Shown in pieces: positions 1 through 7,582 of a stretch of 12,253 nt of DNA. Numbering within the stretch: position 1 is the stretch's first letter; the number at the start of each line of letters is the position of its first letter. A program made the position numbers and the translations under genes. Source of the stretch: JAICQQ01 sp965651135 (GTDB taxonomy: Bacteria > Myxococcota_A > Polyangia > Polyangiales > Polyangiaceae); contig CBFGRJ010000211.1 of assembly GCA_965651135.1 (NCBI GenBank), forward strand, positions 1 to 12,253. The letters run 5' to 3'. The notes under the pieces are model-generated. The model was not told the origin of the DNA and ran no database searches. It saw only the letters and a program-made list of their open reading frames with translations.

Positions 1-1776
1 CGTCGGCTGCTCCGGCAGCTGGCCTGCTTCGGAAGCTGGATGAAAAACACGCCCTACCTCGAACAAGCCGAGCTCGGGATAGTCGGTGGCATTCTTCTCC
101 TGGCACAGGATTAGGCCGGTGGCCAAATCGCGACGCAGCCCCACCATTTCTTGAGAAATTGGGTTTTTCAGCAGGCAGCGTTGGGCAGGGCGAGCGCCGA
201 TGCGGTCGAGAAAGGGGTCGAAGCCGAAACTGTAGGTCACGACTTCGTCGAGCCCAGCGACCTGCGCCAAGTAGCTGCGCGCTTTCGCTTGAAACCGCTT
301 GCGACGGTTCGGGTCAGGACCCTTCAGGGTCACCTGGGGAGGCGTGGGTACGATGTTGTTGAAGCCGACGTAGCGGCCGACCTCTTCGATGAGGTCGACT
401 TCTTGCGTGATGTCTTTGGTGGCACGAAATGAAGGCACCTCTACCTTCAGCAGTCGAGGTTCGGGTTCTTCGAGCTTGAATTCGAGAGCCTCGAGGATCG
501 ATGTGACACGCTGCTGGGAAATCGTCATTCCCAGGCTCTTGTCCAGCGTGTCGAGCCGTAGGTTGACGATGGTCTTTGCGGGAGGCGGCGAGTCGCTCGC
601 CATCAACTTCGAGGTGACGCGCATGCCGGGCACGAGCTCGCCGAGCATCTTGATGAACGCCCGGGTGGCTTGCTCCGGCAAGAGTGGGTCGAGGTCTTTC
701 TCGAAGCGCATCGAGGCCTCGGAGCGCAACCCCAGCCGTTGGGCTGTGACCCGGACCCGCTTGGGGTCGAAGCTAGCGGCTTCGAGCACGACTCGCTCGG
801 TCGCGTCGCTGATCTCGGAGTCCAAGCCTCCCATGATGCCTGCCAGCGCCAAGGCCCTGCTTTCGTCCGCGATCAACAGATCACCGCTTTCGAGAGTGCG
901 CTCGACCCCGTCCAGTGTCGTGAACAGCTCGCCTTGCTTTGCGTGGCGGACGACGATGCGGTTGCCTTTCAGCGTGTCTGCGTCGAATGCATGCAGCGGA
1001 TTGCCCAAATCGAGCATCACGAAGTTGGTGACGTCGACCACATTGCTCAGGGCGCGCACGCCTACCCGATGCAAGGCCACGCGCAACCACAATGGGGAAC
1101 GCCCCACTCGAATCCCCTCAAGCGAGGTGGCGCAATACTTGCGGCACTCACCAGGCGCCTGATTGTCGATGGTGTAGTGCTCGTCGTTGCCGAAAGTCAC
1201 GCCCGTGTCGAGAGGCAAGAGCGGGCGGTCCAGCATGGCTGCGATCTCACGCGCGATGCCCCGGTGCCCCCACAGGTCCGGACGATGCGTGAGCGATTTG
1301 TTGTCAATATCCCAGACTACGTCTTCGACGCGCACGACTTCGGACAACCGAGTGCCGGGCTCGACTGCCTGATCCAGCACGAGGATTCCTTCGCCGCCTT
1401 CGCCGATGCCGAGCTCGGACTCGGAGCAGATCATGCCGAAGGAATCGATGTTGCGCACCGGGCGCGCTGCAATCTCGATTTCGCCGAGCTTGGCACCCGG
1501 TAGAGCTACTATGACATGTTGGCCAACGCCGACATTGGCGGCTCCGCACACGATTTGTCGAGTGTCTCGGCCGACATCGACGAGGCACTTCTTGAGCTTG
1601 GTGCCTTCGACTGCCGTGGCTTCCAAGACCTTGCCGACCACGATGTGATCCGAAGCCTCGTAGCGCGTCGCGCCGTCGACTTCGGCCACGGTGAGCGTGA
1701 AGTTGCTCACGAGCTCATCGAAGTCCACGCCCGACAGATCGACATGGCGTGCTACCCAGTTGAGTGAAACGAACAC
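1..1776 (-). CDS. pheT: Phenylalanine--tRNA ligase beta subunit (partial, C-terminus outside window)
   Basis: Beta subunit of the cytoplasmic (alpha-beta)2 phenylalanyl-tRNA synthetase, which charges tRNA-Phe and edits mischarged Tyr. The frame is open from a GTG at 1776 to base 1, giving 592 codons of the usual ~800. The N-terminus reads (M)FVSLNWVARHVDLSG, the classic PheT opening. It is followed by the EMAP/tRNA-binding OB domain (about residues 40-150, with IVCGAANVGVGQ and FGMICSESELGIGEGGEG), the B3/B4 editing domain (with HAFDADTLKGN and ALAGIMGG), the B5 domain and the start of the catalytic-like core (VGLRRDLATGLI, LGLFEVGRVFHP). The C-terminal part, including the anticodon-binding FDX-ACB domain, lies beyond the left edge. 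The GTG start is chosen because it fits the family N-terminus and has GAAAGG six bases upstream, overlapping the pheS stop; this suggests translational coupling with pheS, whose stop is 10 bp away. Family assignment is very secure. Confidence 0.97.
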   Translation of the reverse strand, partial: MFVSLNWVARHVDLSGVDFDELVSNFTLTVAEVDGATRYEASDHIVVGKVLEATAVEGTKLKKCLVDVGRDTRQIVCGAANVGVGQHVIVALPGAKLGEIEIAARPVRNIDSFGMICSESELGIGEGGEGILVLDQAVEPGTRLSEVVRVEDVVWDIDNKSLTHRPDLWGHRGIAREIAAMLDRPLLPLDTGVTFGNDEHYTIDNQAPGECRKYCATSLEGIRVGRSPLWLRVALHRVGVRALSNVVDVTNFVMLDLGNPLHAFDADTLKGNRIVVRHAKQGELFTTLDGVERTLESGDLLIADESRALALAGIMGGLDSEISDATERVVLEAASFDPKRVRVTAQRLGLRSEASMRFEKDLDPLLPEQATRAFIKMLGELVPGMRVTSKLMASDSPPPAKTIVNLRLDTLDKSLGMTISQQRVTSILEALEFKLEEPEPRLLKVEVPSFRATKDITQEVDLIEEVGRYVGFNNIVPTPPQVTLKGPDPNRRKRFQAKARSYLAQVAGLDEVVTYSFGFDPFLDRIGARPAQRCLLKNPISQEMVGLRRDLATGLILCQEKNATDYPELGLFEVGRVFHPASEAGQLPEQPT

Positions 1777-1782
1777 CGTGCG

Positions 1783-1788
1783 CCTTTC
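1783..1788 (-). promoter_or_regulatory. Ribosome binding site of pheT
   Basis: GAAAGG on the minus strand, six bases before the GTG at 1776. It overlaps the TGA stop of pheS (1789-1787), so ribosomes finishing pheS are placed to re-initiate on pheT. It supports the GTG over an upstream in-frame TTG at 1800. Confidence 0.6.
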
Positions 1789-2815
1789 AACCTTGGGCAA
1801 ACTGTCGGATGAAGCGTAGGTCGCCGCTCAACAGTTGCCGAATGTCATCGACTCGATACTTCATCATGACCAGTCGCGATAGCCCGAGCCCGAACGCCCA
1901 ACCCGACCATTGTTCCGGATCGAGCCCCCCGAACCTCAATACGTTGGGATGCACCAATCCGCAGGGCAGCAGCTCCACCCACGAGCTGTACTTGCAGACC
2001 GGGCAACCCGAGCCGCCGCAGACTTGGCACTGAATGTCGAGCTCGAAGCCGGGTTCAACGAATGGAAAGTACCCGGGTCGCAGGCGAATCTCGACATCAC
2101 GTTCGAAGATGGCCCCCAGCAGCGTTCGCATCGAGTGGATCAGGTTGGCCACGCTGACGCCGCGATCGATCATCAGGCCCTCCACCTGGTGGAAGGTGTG
2201 TTCGTGTGAGGCGTCCGTACGCTCGTAACGAAAGACCTTCCCCGGAAAGATGGCGCGAAAGGGCGGCGGATACTCTTGCATCGCGCGCACCTGACCCGAC
2301 GAAGTATGGGTGCGAAGGACCACGCCTTCTTCCAGCCAAAAGGTGTCCTGCATGTCGCGGGCGGGGTGCGCGGCTGGGATGTTCAGGGCCTCGAAATTGT
2401 AGAACTCGGACTCGGCCTCGGGGTAGTCGAGCAACAAAAAACCCATGGCCCGGAACACGCTCTCGATATGGTCCGTGACCAGTGTAATGGGGTGCAGAGC
2501 GCCGACATGCAACGGAGCCACGGGTAAGGTCGCATCGAAATGCGGATCACTGCACAGGCGCCGCATGCGTTCCGCTTCCAGATGATCGATACGCTCGCGG
2601 ATTGCCGAGCTGATCGCGCCGCGTAGCTGGTTCACGCGTTGTCCGACCAATGGGCGCTGCTCGGCGCTCATCGACCCCAACGAACGCAAGATGCGCGTGA
2701 CTTCGCCCTTTTTTCCCAGAAAGCGAATCTCGAGCTCTCTCAACTCGGCCGGATCAGCGCTTGCCCTGATCAGATCCAGTGCAGTTTTCTCGACCTGTTC
2801 GAGTTGGTCCAGCAT
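1787..2815 (-). CDS. pheS: Phenylalanine--tRNA ligase alpha subunit
   Basis: Catalytic alpha subunit of class II phenylalanyl-tRNA synthetase: it activates Phe with ATP and transfers it to the 2'-OH of tRNA-Phe, acting with PheT encoded just downstream. The protein has 342 residues, a normal length. It has an N-terminal coiled-coil tRNA-binding arm (about 1-90, with RFLGKKGEVT), a region around HPI (108-110), the NIPAAHPARDMQDTFW segment (145-160), motif 2 (FRYERTDASHEHTFHQVEG, 195-213) and motif 3 (WAFGLGLSRLVMMKY, 306-320). The Ala in AFG (307) matches the Ala294 of E. coli that sets Phe-sized pocket selectivity. A CxxC...CxxC element (Cys263, 266, 271, 274) is a putative zinc knuckle seen in many but not all bacterial PheS. 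The ATG at 2815 lies 13 bp after the aspS stop and has no strong Shine-Dalgarno, consistent with coupling to aspS. Confidence 0.98.
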   Translation of the reverse strand: MLDQLEQVEKTALDLIRASADPAELRELEIRFLGKKGEVTRILRSLGSMSAEQRPLVGQRVNQLRGAISSAIRERIDHLEAERMRRLCSDPHFDATLPVAPLHVGALHPITLVTDHIESVFRAMGFLLLDYPEAESEFYNFEALNIPAAHPARDMQDTFWLEEGVVLRTHTSSGQVRAMQEYPPPFRAIFPGKVFRYERTDASHEHTFHQVEGLMIDRGVSVANLIHSMRTLLGAIFERDVEIRLRPGYFPFVEPGFELDIQCQVCGGSGCPVCKYSSWVELLPCGLVHPNVLRFGGLDPEQWSGWAFGLGLSRLVMMKYRVDDIRQLLSGDLRFIRQFAQG

Positions 2816-2828
2816 CGGGCAACGGCTT

Positions 2829-4664
2829 CTAGTTGGCGCCTATTTTGTTGTCAATCGCAACACCATCTTGCTCTTGCTCATCACGCGTGCTCCCCCCGGC
2901 TTGAGCAGGTGGCACCACGACTCGAATGCCGAGCTCAGCGAGCGTTTCGGGATCGATGACGCTGGGGGCGTTCATCAATGGATCGTAGGCACTCTGGTTC
3001 AACGGGAACGCGATCACTTCGCGAATGTTGCGCTCCTTGGCCAAGAGCATGACGATGCGATCGACGCCTGGTGCAAGGCCGGCGTGGGGTGGAGTCCCGT
3101 ACTGGAATGCCCGGTAGAGCGCGGGAAATTTGCTTTCCACGGTTGCGGCGTCATGGCCGGCGATCTCGAAAGCCTTGATCATGGTTTCGGGATCGTGGTT
3201 TCGCACTGCTCCCGACGATAGCTCCACGCCATTGCAGACGATGTCGTATTGGTAGGCCAGCACGTCCAGCGGGTCTTGCGTTTGTAGCGCGTGCAAGCCG
3301 CCTTGTGGCATCGAAAAGGGGTTGTGGCTGAACTGGATCTTGTTGGTTTGTTCGTCGCGTTCGTACATCGGAAAATCGACGATCCAACAGAATCGAAAAA
3401 CGTCCTGCTCCAGAAGCTCGAACTGCTGTCCCAGGGTGGTGCGGATCTCTCCCAAGATCTTGCTGGCCATGATGGAGTCAGTGTGAGCCGAGAACAAAAG
3501 GTTGACGGGCGGAGTGGCCTTGGCGCGCCGGAGCATTTCTTGCACGACGTCCGGAGAGACGACCTTGGCGATGGGCCCCTTGGCTTGTCCGTCGGCATCC
3601 AGGGTCAGCCAAGCGAGGCCACCATGCCCCGCATTGCGCACGGACTCGTTCAACTTGTCCAAAAAGGCGCGTGACGGAATGCAACCACGGTCGCCCATGA
3701 CGCGTACACTCTTGCCGGCGAACACCTTGAAGCCCGAGTCGGCGAACAAGTCGCTGACATCGGCTATTTCCAGGGGGTTTCTCAAGTCGGGCTTGTCGGT
3801 GCCGTAGCGCAGCATTGCCTCTTTGTAAGGAATGCGCGGGAACGGTCGTTCGGCGCCGCGGTAGTCAGAAAACTTGTTGAATACGTTGCACAGGACTTCT
3901 TCGATGACGTCGAACACGTCATCCTGCGTGACGTAGCTCATCTCCATGTCGAGCTGGTAGAACTCTCCCGGCGAGCGATCGGCGCGGGCGGGCTCATCGC
4001 GAAAGCATGGCGCGATCTGGAAGTAGCGCTCCACGCCAGAGGCCATCAGCAGCTGCTTGTACTGCTGGGGAGCTTGGGGGAGCGCATAGAACTTGCCCGG
4101 GTGCAGGCGCGAGGGCACCAAGAAGTCGCGAGCGCCCTCCGGCGATGAGTTGGTCAAAATCGGGGTTTGAAATTCGAGAAACCCAAGGCGGTGCATTTCT
4201 AGACGCAGCGCCAAGATGATCTCAGCGCGCAGCCGGATATTGCGGGCCATGCGCTCGCGTCGAAGATCGAGAAAGCGGTAGGCAAGCCTCAAGTCCTCCG
4301 AGACGGCATGCTCGGTCCCCACTTCGAAGGGCAGGGGGGCCGCCTTGGACAGCACGCGTAGCTCCGAGACGACCAGCTCGACTTCACCCGTAGGGCTGTT
4401 GGGATTGATCGCGTCCTCGGGCCGTCGCCGCAGGGTGCCCGTAACGCTGAGCACCGTTTCTTTGGTGATGCCCTTCGCCTGCGCGCGGCTCTCCGGCGTG
4501 AGAAAGCAAAGCTGCAACATACCGGACGCGTCTCTGAGGTCCATGAACAACAGGCCTCCGTGATCTCGACGTCGGTGCATCCATCCCGCCACCCTGATCT
4601 CCTGGCCCACGTCGGCCGCCCGTGGATCTCCACAGGCGTGGGTGCGATAAACATTCGGTTTCAT
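2829..4664 (-). CDS. aspS: Aspartate--tRNA ligase, probably non-discriminating (Asp/Asn)
   Basis: Bacterial-type class IIb aspartyl-tRNA synthetase, 611 residues. Domains: anticodon-binding OB fold (about 1-105), class II core with motif 1 near 161-181, motif 2 (CFRDEPARADRSPGEFYQLD, 220-239), an inserted GAD domain (about 305-415), SHNPFSMPQGG (446-456), SSGAVRNH (483-490) and motif 3 (GLAPGVDRIVMLLA, 529-542). Residues after about 585 form a polar tail probably outside the fold. I place the start at the ATG at 4664 rather than an in-frame start 17 codons upstream, because MKPNVYRTHACGDPR matches the family start and GAGGA lies just before it. The OB fold reads RRRDHGG with His35; Leu there is typical of discriminating enzymes such as E. 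coli and His of the non-discriminating P. aeruginosa type. The motif 2 PGEFYQLD form resembles alphaproteobacterial AspRS. Charging of tRNA-Asn is therefore inferred, not shown. Confidence 0.97.
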   Translation of the reverse strand: MKPNVYRTHACGDPRAADVGQEIRVAGWMHRRRDHGGLLFMDLRDASGMLQLCFLTPESRAQAKGITKETVLSVTGTLRRRPEDAINPNSPTGEVELVVSELRVLSKAAPLPFEVGTEHAVSEDLRLAYRFLDLRRERMARNIRLRAEIILALRLEMHRLGFLEFQTPILTNSSPEGARDFLVPSRLHPGKFYALPQAPQQYKQLLMASGVERYFQIAPCFRDEPARADRSPGEFYQLDMEMSYVTQDDVFDVIEEVLCNVFNKFSDYRGAERPFPRIPYKEAMLRYGTDKPDLRNPLEIADVSDLFADSGFKVFAGKSVRVMGDRGCIPSRAFLDKLNESVRNAGHGGLAWLTLDADGQAKGPIAKVVSPDVVQEMLRRAKATPPVNLLFSAHTDSIMASKILGEIRTTLGQQFELLEQDVFRFCWIVDFPMYERDEQTNKIQFSHNPFSMPQGGLHALQTQDPLDVLAYQYDIVCNGVELSSGAVRNHDPETMIKAFEIAGHDAATVESKFPALYRAFQYGTPPHAGLAPGVDRIVMLLAKERNIREVIAFPLNQSAYDPLMNAPSVIDPETLAELGIRVVVPPAQAGGSTRDEQEQDGVAIDNKIGAN

Positions 4665-4668
4665 GGTA

Positions 4669-4674
4669 TCCTCT
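4669..4674 (-). promoter_or_regulatory. Ribosome binding site of aspS
   Basis: AGAGGA on the minus strand, four bases before the ATG at 4664. It fixes the aspS start there and argues against an upstream in-frame start at 4715, which would add 17 residues not typical of the family. Confidence 0.6.
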
Positions 4675-4714
4675 TCGTCTGGTCGTCCGGTGCCACGCGC
4701 CAGACTGCGGCTCA

Positions 4715-4741
4715 TTTATCTCAAAGCGACTGGAAAACCAA
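4715..4741 (-). promoter_or_regulatory. Possible promoter for aspS-pheS-pheT (weak)
   Basis: In the 157 bp between the methyltransferase stop and aspS, the minus strand carries TTGGTT (4741-4736) and GATAAA (4720-4715), spaced 15 bp. This is a poor sigma-70-like match with short spacing, but it is the most AT-rich patch in the gap and lies about 50 bp before the aspS start. It would allow aspS-pheS-pheT to be transcribed separately from the methyltransferase. Confidence 0.22.
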
Positions 4742-4821
4742 GCTTCGCCGGCGACTGAGCCCAACCCGCTCCGAAGCCCAGGTAAAGCAGCCAGGCGCGG
4801 CACCCGACGCGGCACGTGGCA

Positions 4822-5589
4822 TCAAAGGCGAGCTGGCTCGAGCTTGGTGGCTTCCAGCCACAAGCGCGAAGCGCCCAGGCGAAACTCTTCGTCCCCGTCA
4901 CCCAGACAGCGAAAATCGTTCAGGCCGGCGTCGCCTAGCATGCCCAGCAACTCTCGGCACGAATAGATGCGTAGCGAGAACGGCCGCACCTCGTGCCGAT
5001 CGGGGCCATCGAAGTACCAATGACCCTCCATCCGGCTTTGGGCGTAATTCCAGGTGACGTCTTCGGAGACACGTATTCGTTGGTCCCCCTCGCCCCACCA
5101 AGACCACTGTCGCTCTCGAAATCTGGGTAGAGCGCTCTCGAGTACCTGCGTGTCCAGAAACAGGTGGCCACCCGGCTTCAGGGCGGCGGCCAAGGCCCGC
5201 AGCGCCGCTTCGTTCTCCCGGTCGCTGAAGTAACCGATGCTGGTCCACAGGCACAAGACCGCGTCGAATTGCTCGTCCAAAGCCAGCGCTCGCAGGTCGC
5301 CCAGGCGAAACTCCGCGTCCAACCCCTGCTCACTAGCGGTGGCCGTGGCCACCTCCAAGACGTGCGGATTGAAATCGATGCCGACCACCGAGTGCCCTTG
5401 TCGAGCCAGAGCCAGCGAGTGCCGGCCAGCACCGCAGGGCGCGTCGAGTATGCGCGCCGGAAATGCACCGAGTCGCCGAGCGACACGAGCCACGTCTTGG
5501 TCCGTGCTGTGATGGTGTGCGCGGCGCACCTGTAAGTCACCAAAGGGCCCTTCGAAGAAGGTCCGCCACCATTCGGTATTCCGGCTCAC
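4822..5589 (-). CDS. Class I SAM-dependent methyltransferase, substrate unknown
   Basis: A 255-residue cytoplasmic Rossmann-fold methyltransferase. SAM-binding motif I is ILDAPCGAGRHSLALA (47-62), the acidic residue ending strand beta-2 lies in VVGIDFN (68-74), the next acidic motif is GDLRAL (97-102), and the motif IV region is FDAVLCLWTSIGYF (108-121), followed by LKPGGHLFLDT (137-147). The N-terminus (EWWRTFFEGPFGD) is a substrate-side cap seen in Methyltransf_25-like small-molecule or unassigned enzymes. The C-terminal half (about 150-250) is rich in Trp, Arg and aromatic residues and probably forms the acceptor site; I cannot name the substrate. The start is a GTG at 5589 with AGGAGG 11 bases upstream. 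It is divergent from the aminotransferase and co-directional with aspS 157 bp downstream; no functional link to tRNA charging can be claimed. Confidence 0.9.
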   Translation of the reverse strand: MSRNTEWWRTFFEGPFGDLQVRRAHHHSTDQDVARVARRLGAFPARILDAPCGAGRHSLALARQGHSVVGIDFNPHVLEVATATASEQGLDAEFRLGDLRALALDEQFDAVLCLWTSIGYFSDRENEAALRALAAALKPGGHLFLDTQVLESALPRFRERQWSWWGEGDQRIRVSEDVTWNYAQSRMEGHWYFDGPDRHEVRPFSLRIYSCRELLGMLGDAGLNDFRCLGDGDEEFRLGASRLWLEATKLEPARL

Positions 5590-5693
5590 TGCAGCGCGAG
5601 CCTCCTAAAACCCACGGCCCCCGTCAACCGGCATCAGGCTCGAGGGCCCGGTAACGCTGGCGCAGCCGAGCGGCTAGCGCCATTCTTTCTGGC
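5590..5693. promoter_or_regulatory. Divergent intergenic region, methyltransferase / aminotransferase
   Basis: About 104 bp separate the two divergent start codons, so promoters for both genes should lie in or near it. Apart from the AGGAGG of the methyltransferase I see no convincing -35/-10 pair or operator palindrome. Confidence 0.35.
5601..5606 (-). promoter_or_regulatory. Ribosome binding site of the methyltransferase gene
   Basis: A perfect AGGAGG on the minus strand lies 11 bases upstream of the GTG at 5589. The spacing is slightly long, but this is the strongest Shine-Dalgarno in the window and there is no better start codon nearby. Confidence 0.55.
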
Positions 5694-6554
5694 GTGTCGG
5701 AGCTGTTCAAGTACGCGGTGCACGGCAGCCGATTGGTTCCCTTGGAGCTCCCCGAGCTCGGCCGGGATGTCCACGAGCTGATGCAAGACATGCCAGCGGG
5801 GATCTATTCCGCGCTCAGAAGCTACCATGGGTATCGCTTCGTGAAGCTGGACGCGCACCTGGCGAGAAGCGAGCGCTGCATCGAGCGTGCAGGTTGGTCC
5901 GTGCGCTTCGATCGAGATGACCTTTGCCAAGCCATCGATATCGCTGCTCGCGCGTACGCGGGGGATTTTCGTTTGAGGTTCGACTTGTTGGAGCATCCGA
6001 TTTCGAGGGCCGGTGAACAGACGCAAGTCTTCATGGCTCTGGCGCCCCATGCACCCGTGCCGGATCGAATCGTGCGTGAGGGTGCGCACTTGGGGCTGGC
6101 ACCCGATGGCCTCAGGCGTCGCGAGCCTCTGATCAAGTTCACGCGCTGGGTTGCCGAGCGGCGTGTCTGCGAACGAGAAGCGAGTGCCTACGAATACCTC
6201 TTGCTGGATGACGACGGGCGCATTCTCGAGGGAGTCAGCAGCAACTTTTTCGGGATTTCGGGTCGAGCTCTGCTCACTACTGCAAGCGACGCGCTCGAAG
6301 GCGTTACCGCTCGACTCGTGATCGAGCTTGCCCGGGCACGGGGCCTTTCGGTTGCTTATGAGCGCGTGTCCGTGGCGCAGCTCGGCCGACTCGACGAGGC
6401 GTTCATCACGAGCTCGACTCGAGAAATCGTGCCTGTGACTCGCATTGCGGGTACGCCGATTGGAACGGGCCAAGTCGGCCCAATCGTGGCCGAGCTCAGG
6501 GCAGACTATACGAGCTATGCAGAGACGCACAGCATGCCGGCGTGGGTGCGCTAG
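5694..6554 (+). CDS. Class IV (fold-type IV) PLP aminotransferase, BCAT/DAAT-like
   Basis: A 286-residue PLP enzyme of the branched-chain aminotransferase / D-amino acid aminotransferase / aminodeoxychorismate lyase superfamily. Visible family signatures: IYSALRSYHGYRFVKLDAHL (37-56), the PLP Schiff-base lysine in PLIKFTRW (Lys148), LDDDGRILEGVSSNFF (171-186) with the conserved Glu179, the phosphate-binding LEGVTARLVIEL (201-212) and EAFITSSTREIVPVTRI near the C-terminus. The C-terminal block looks more like BCAT/DAAT than like PabC, but the usual N-terminal GDGxFET region is replaced by MPAGIYSALRS, so I leave the substrate open. The GTG at 5694 is the first plausible start after an in-frame stop at 5652; no Shine-Dalgarno is evident, so a few codons either way are possible. 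It is divergent from the methyltransferase across a ~100 bp gap. Confidence 0.9.
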   Translation: MSELFKYAVHGSRLVPLELPELGRDVHELMQDMPAGIYSALRSYHGYRFVKLDAHLARSERCIERAGWSVRFDRDDLCQAIDIAARAYAGDFRLRFDLLEHPISRAGEQTQVFMALAPHAPVPDRIVREGAHLGLAPDGLRRREPLIKFTRWVAERRVCEREASAYEYLLLDDDGRILEGVSSNFFGISGRALLTTASDALEGVTARLVIELARARGLSVAYERVSVAQLGRLDEAFITSSTREIVPVTRIAGTPIGTGQVGPIVAELRADYTSYAETHSMPAWVR

Positions 6555-6585
6555 CGGGCGTTCGGGCAAAGCCGCGCAAAGAGCT

Positions 6586-6607
6586 TGCTGGTGGCGCTTC
6601 ACCAGTA
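6586..6607 (+). other. Hairpin between aminotransferase and mscS-like gene
   Basis: An inverted repeat with an 8 bp stem (TGCTGGTG / CACCAGTA, one G-T wobble) and a 6-base loop, 31 bp after the aminotransferase stop and 19 bp before the next ATG. There is no T-run after the stem, so it is not a standard intrinsic terminator. It could be a weak attenuating or mRNA-processing structure, or chance. Confidence 0.35.
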
Positions 6608-6626
6608 AAATGATAAGCGCGAGGCC

Positions 6627-7532
6627 ATGCGGAGCTCCGAGGCATGGAGTGGCTTTTTGCCACGGGAAGTCGAGGCCCTGCTCAGTCAGGATCTGCTCGC
6701 AACCATAGCGCTTCTGTTGTTGGTGATGGGGGTGCAGCTGACACTCAGTCGCTTGATCCGCAGGACACGCTGGGCGAGCCCAGAGCTACAGGTGCGCTGG
6801 CGCTCTCAGTCGCGGCTGTTGGTGCTGGTGATCCTGGCATTCGGCTTCCTTCTGATCTGGGGTAAGGAGCTCAGGACCCTCGCGCTGTCGTTGGTGGCGG
6901 TGGCGGTGGCTCTGGTCATCGCAACGAAGGAGCTGATCAGTTGTGTGATGGGTGCGTTGTTTCGCTTTGGGTCAAAAGTGTTTTCGGTGGGTGACCGTGT
7001 CGAGATCGGTGGGGTGCGCGGCGACGTGATCGACACGGGGCTGATCGCCACACAGTTGCTCGAGACCGGGCCCGCTCACGACCGTACCGGCCGTTTGGTC
7101 GTGGTTCCCAATTCGTTGCTGTTGACGGGCCGAGTCATCAACGAGACGTTCACCGATGAATACGTGCTTCACGTTTTCTCGGTGCCGCTGGGCGAAGGCG
7201 CCGATTGGCGTCGCGCCGAACGCGCCTTGCTGCAGGCCGCGCGAGATGCGACGGCGGCCTATCGAGACGGCATGAGGACGTCGCTGGCCAAGCTCGATGC
7301 GAAGCATCAGTTGACCAGGGCGCGTGAGCTGCCGGAGCGCGGAGAACCTACGGTGTTGTTGCACGTGGCCGAGAAGGGGCTCGTCGAGCTGATTGCTCGA
7401 GTGCCGGCTCCTGCCCGTGAAAAAGGCGTCGTCGAGCAAGACATCGTGCGGCGCTATCTCACCCAAATGTCCGCGGCGAGTGAACCAAACGGCCGAATCG
7501 ACGAGAGACCCGGCGCCTCTCCCGCCGAATAG
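6627..7532 (+). CDS. MscS-family mechanosensitive ion channel, small three-helix type
   Basis: An inner-membrane channel of the MscS superfamily, expected to open under membrane tension and release solutes during hypo-osmotic shock. The protein has 301 residues. Hydrophobic segments lie at about 23-41, 63-79 and 85-103; the last, SLVAVAVALVIATKELI, is the pore-lining TM3 and continues amphipathically through ISCVMGALFRFGSKVF. The MscS beta domain follows: VGDRVEIGGVRGDVIDTGL (121-139) and VVVPNSLLLTGRVIN (158-172). Residues about 175-300 form the cytoplasmic alpha/beta cage and a polar tail. The ATG at 6627 has only GAGG two bases upstream, a tight spacing, so a slightly later start is possible but none is clearly better. 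It is co-directional with the aminotransferase, 72 bp downstream with a hairpin between them, so co-transcription is uncertain. Confidence 0.92.
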   Translation: MRSSEAWSGFLPREVEALLSQDLLATIALLLLVMGVQLTLSRLIRRTRWASPELQVRWRSQSRLLVLVILAFGFLLIWGKELRTLALSLVAVAVALVIATKELISCVMGALFRFGSKVFSVGDRVEIGGVRGDVIDTGLIATQLLETGPAHDRTGRLVVVPNSLLLTGRVINETFTDEYVLHVFSVPLGEGADWRRAERALLQAARDATAAYRDGMRTSLAKLDAKHQLTRARELPERGEPTVLLHVAEKGLVELIARVPAPAREKGVVEQDIVRRYLTQMSAASEPNGRIDERPGASPAE

Positions 7533-7541
7533 GCACCTATT
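7528..7541. repeat. Perfect short palindrome over the mscS-like stop codon
   Basis: AATAGG-CA-CCTATT is a perfect 6 bp inverted repeat with a 2 bp centre, spanning the TAG stop at 7530-7532. The loop is too short for a stable RNA hairpin, so if it is functional it is more likely a dimeric protein binding site. It may be chance. Confidence 0.4.
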
Positions 7542-7582
7542 GACTCACGGCGTGTGTCGTTGGGGATCCATGCTTATGGAAC

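Noticed and set aside
389..1162. Plus-strand Ser/Arg-rich open frame of 257 codons
   Set aside because: Antisense shadow of pheT with a low-complexity composition and no motifs.
670..1503. Plus-strand open frame of 277 codons
   Set aside because: It is antisense to pheT, which has a full set of family motifs; the translation has no recognisable domain.
5634..6602. Minus-strand open frame of 322 codons
   Set aside because: It lies wholly opposite the class IV aminotransferase, whose motifs are unmistakable. Its translation resembles no family and is an artefact of GC-rich codon bias.
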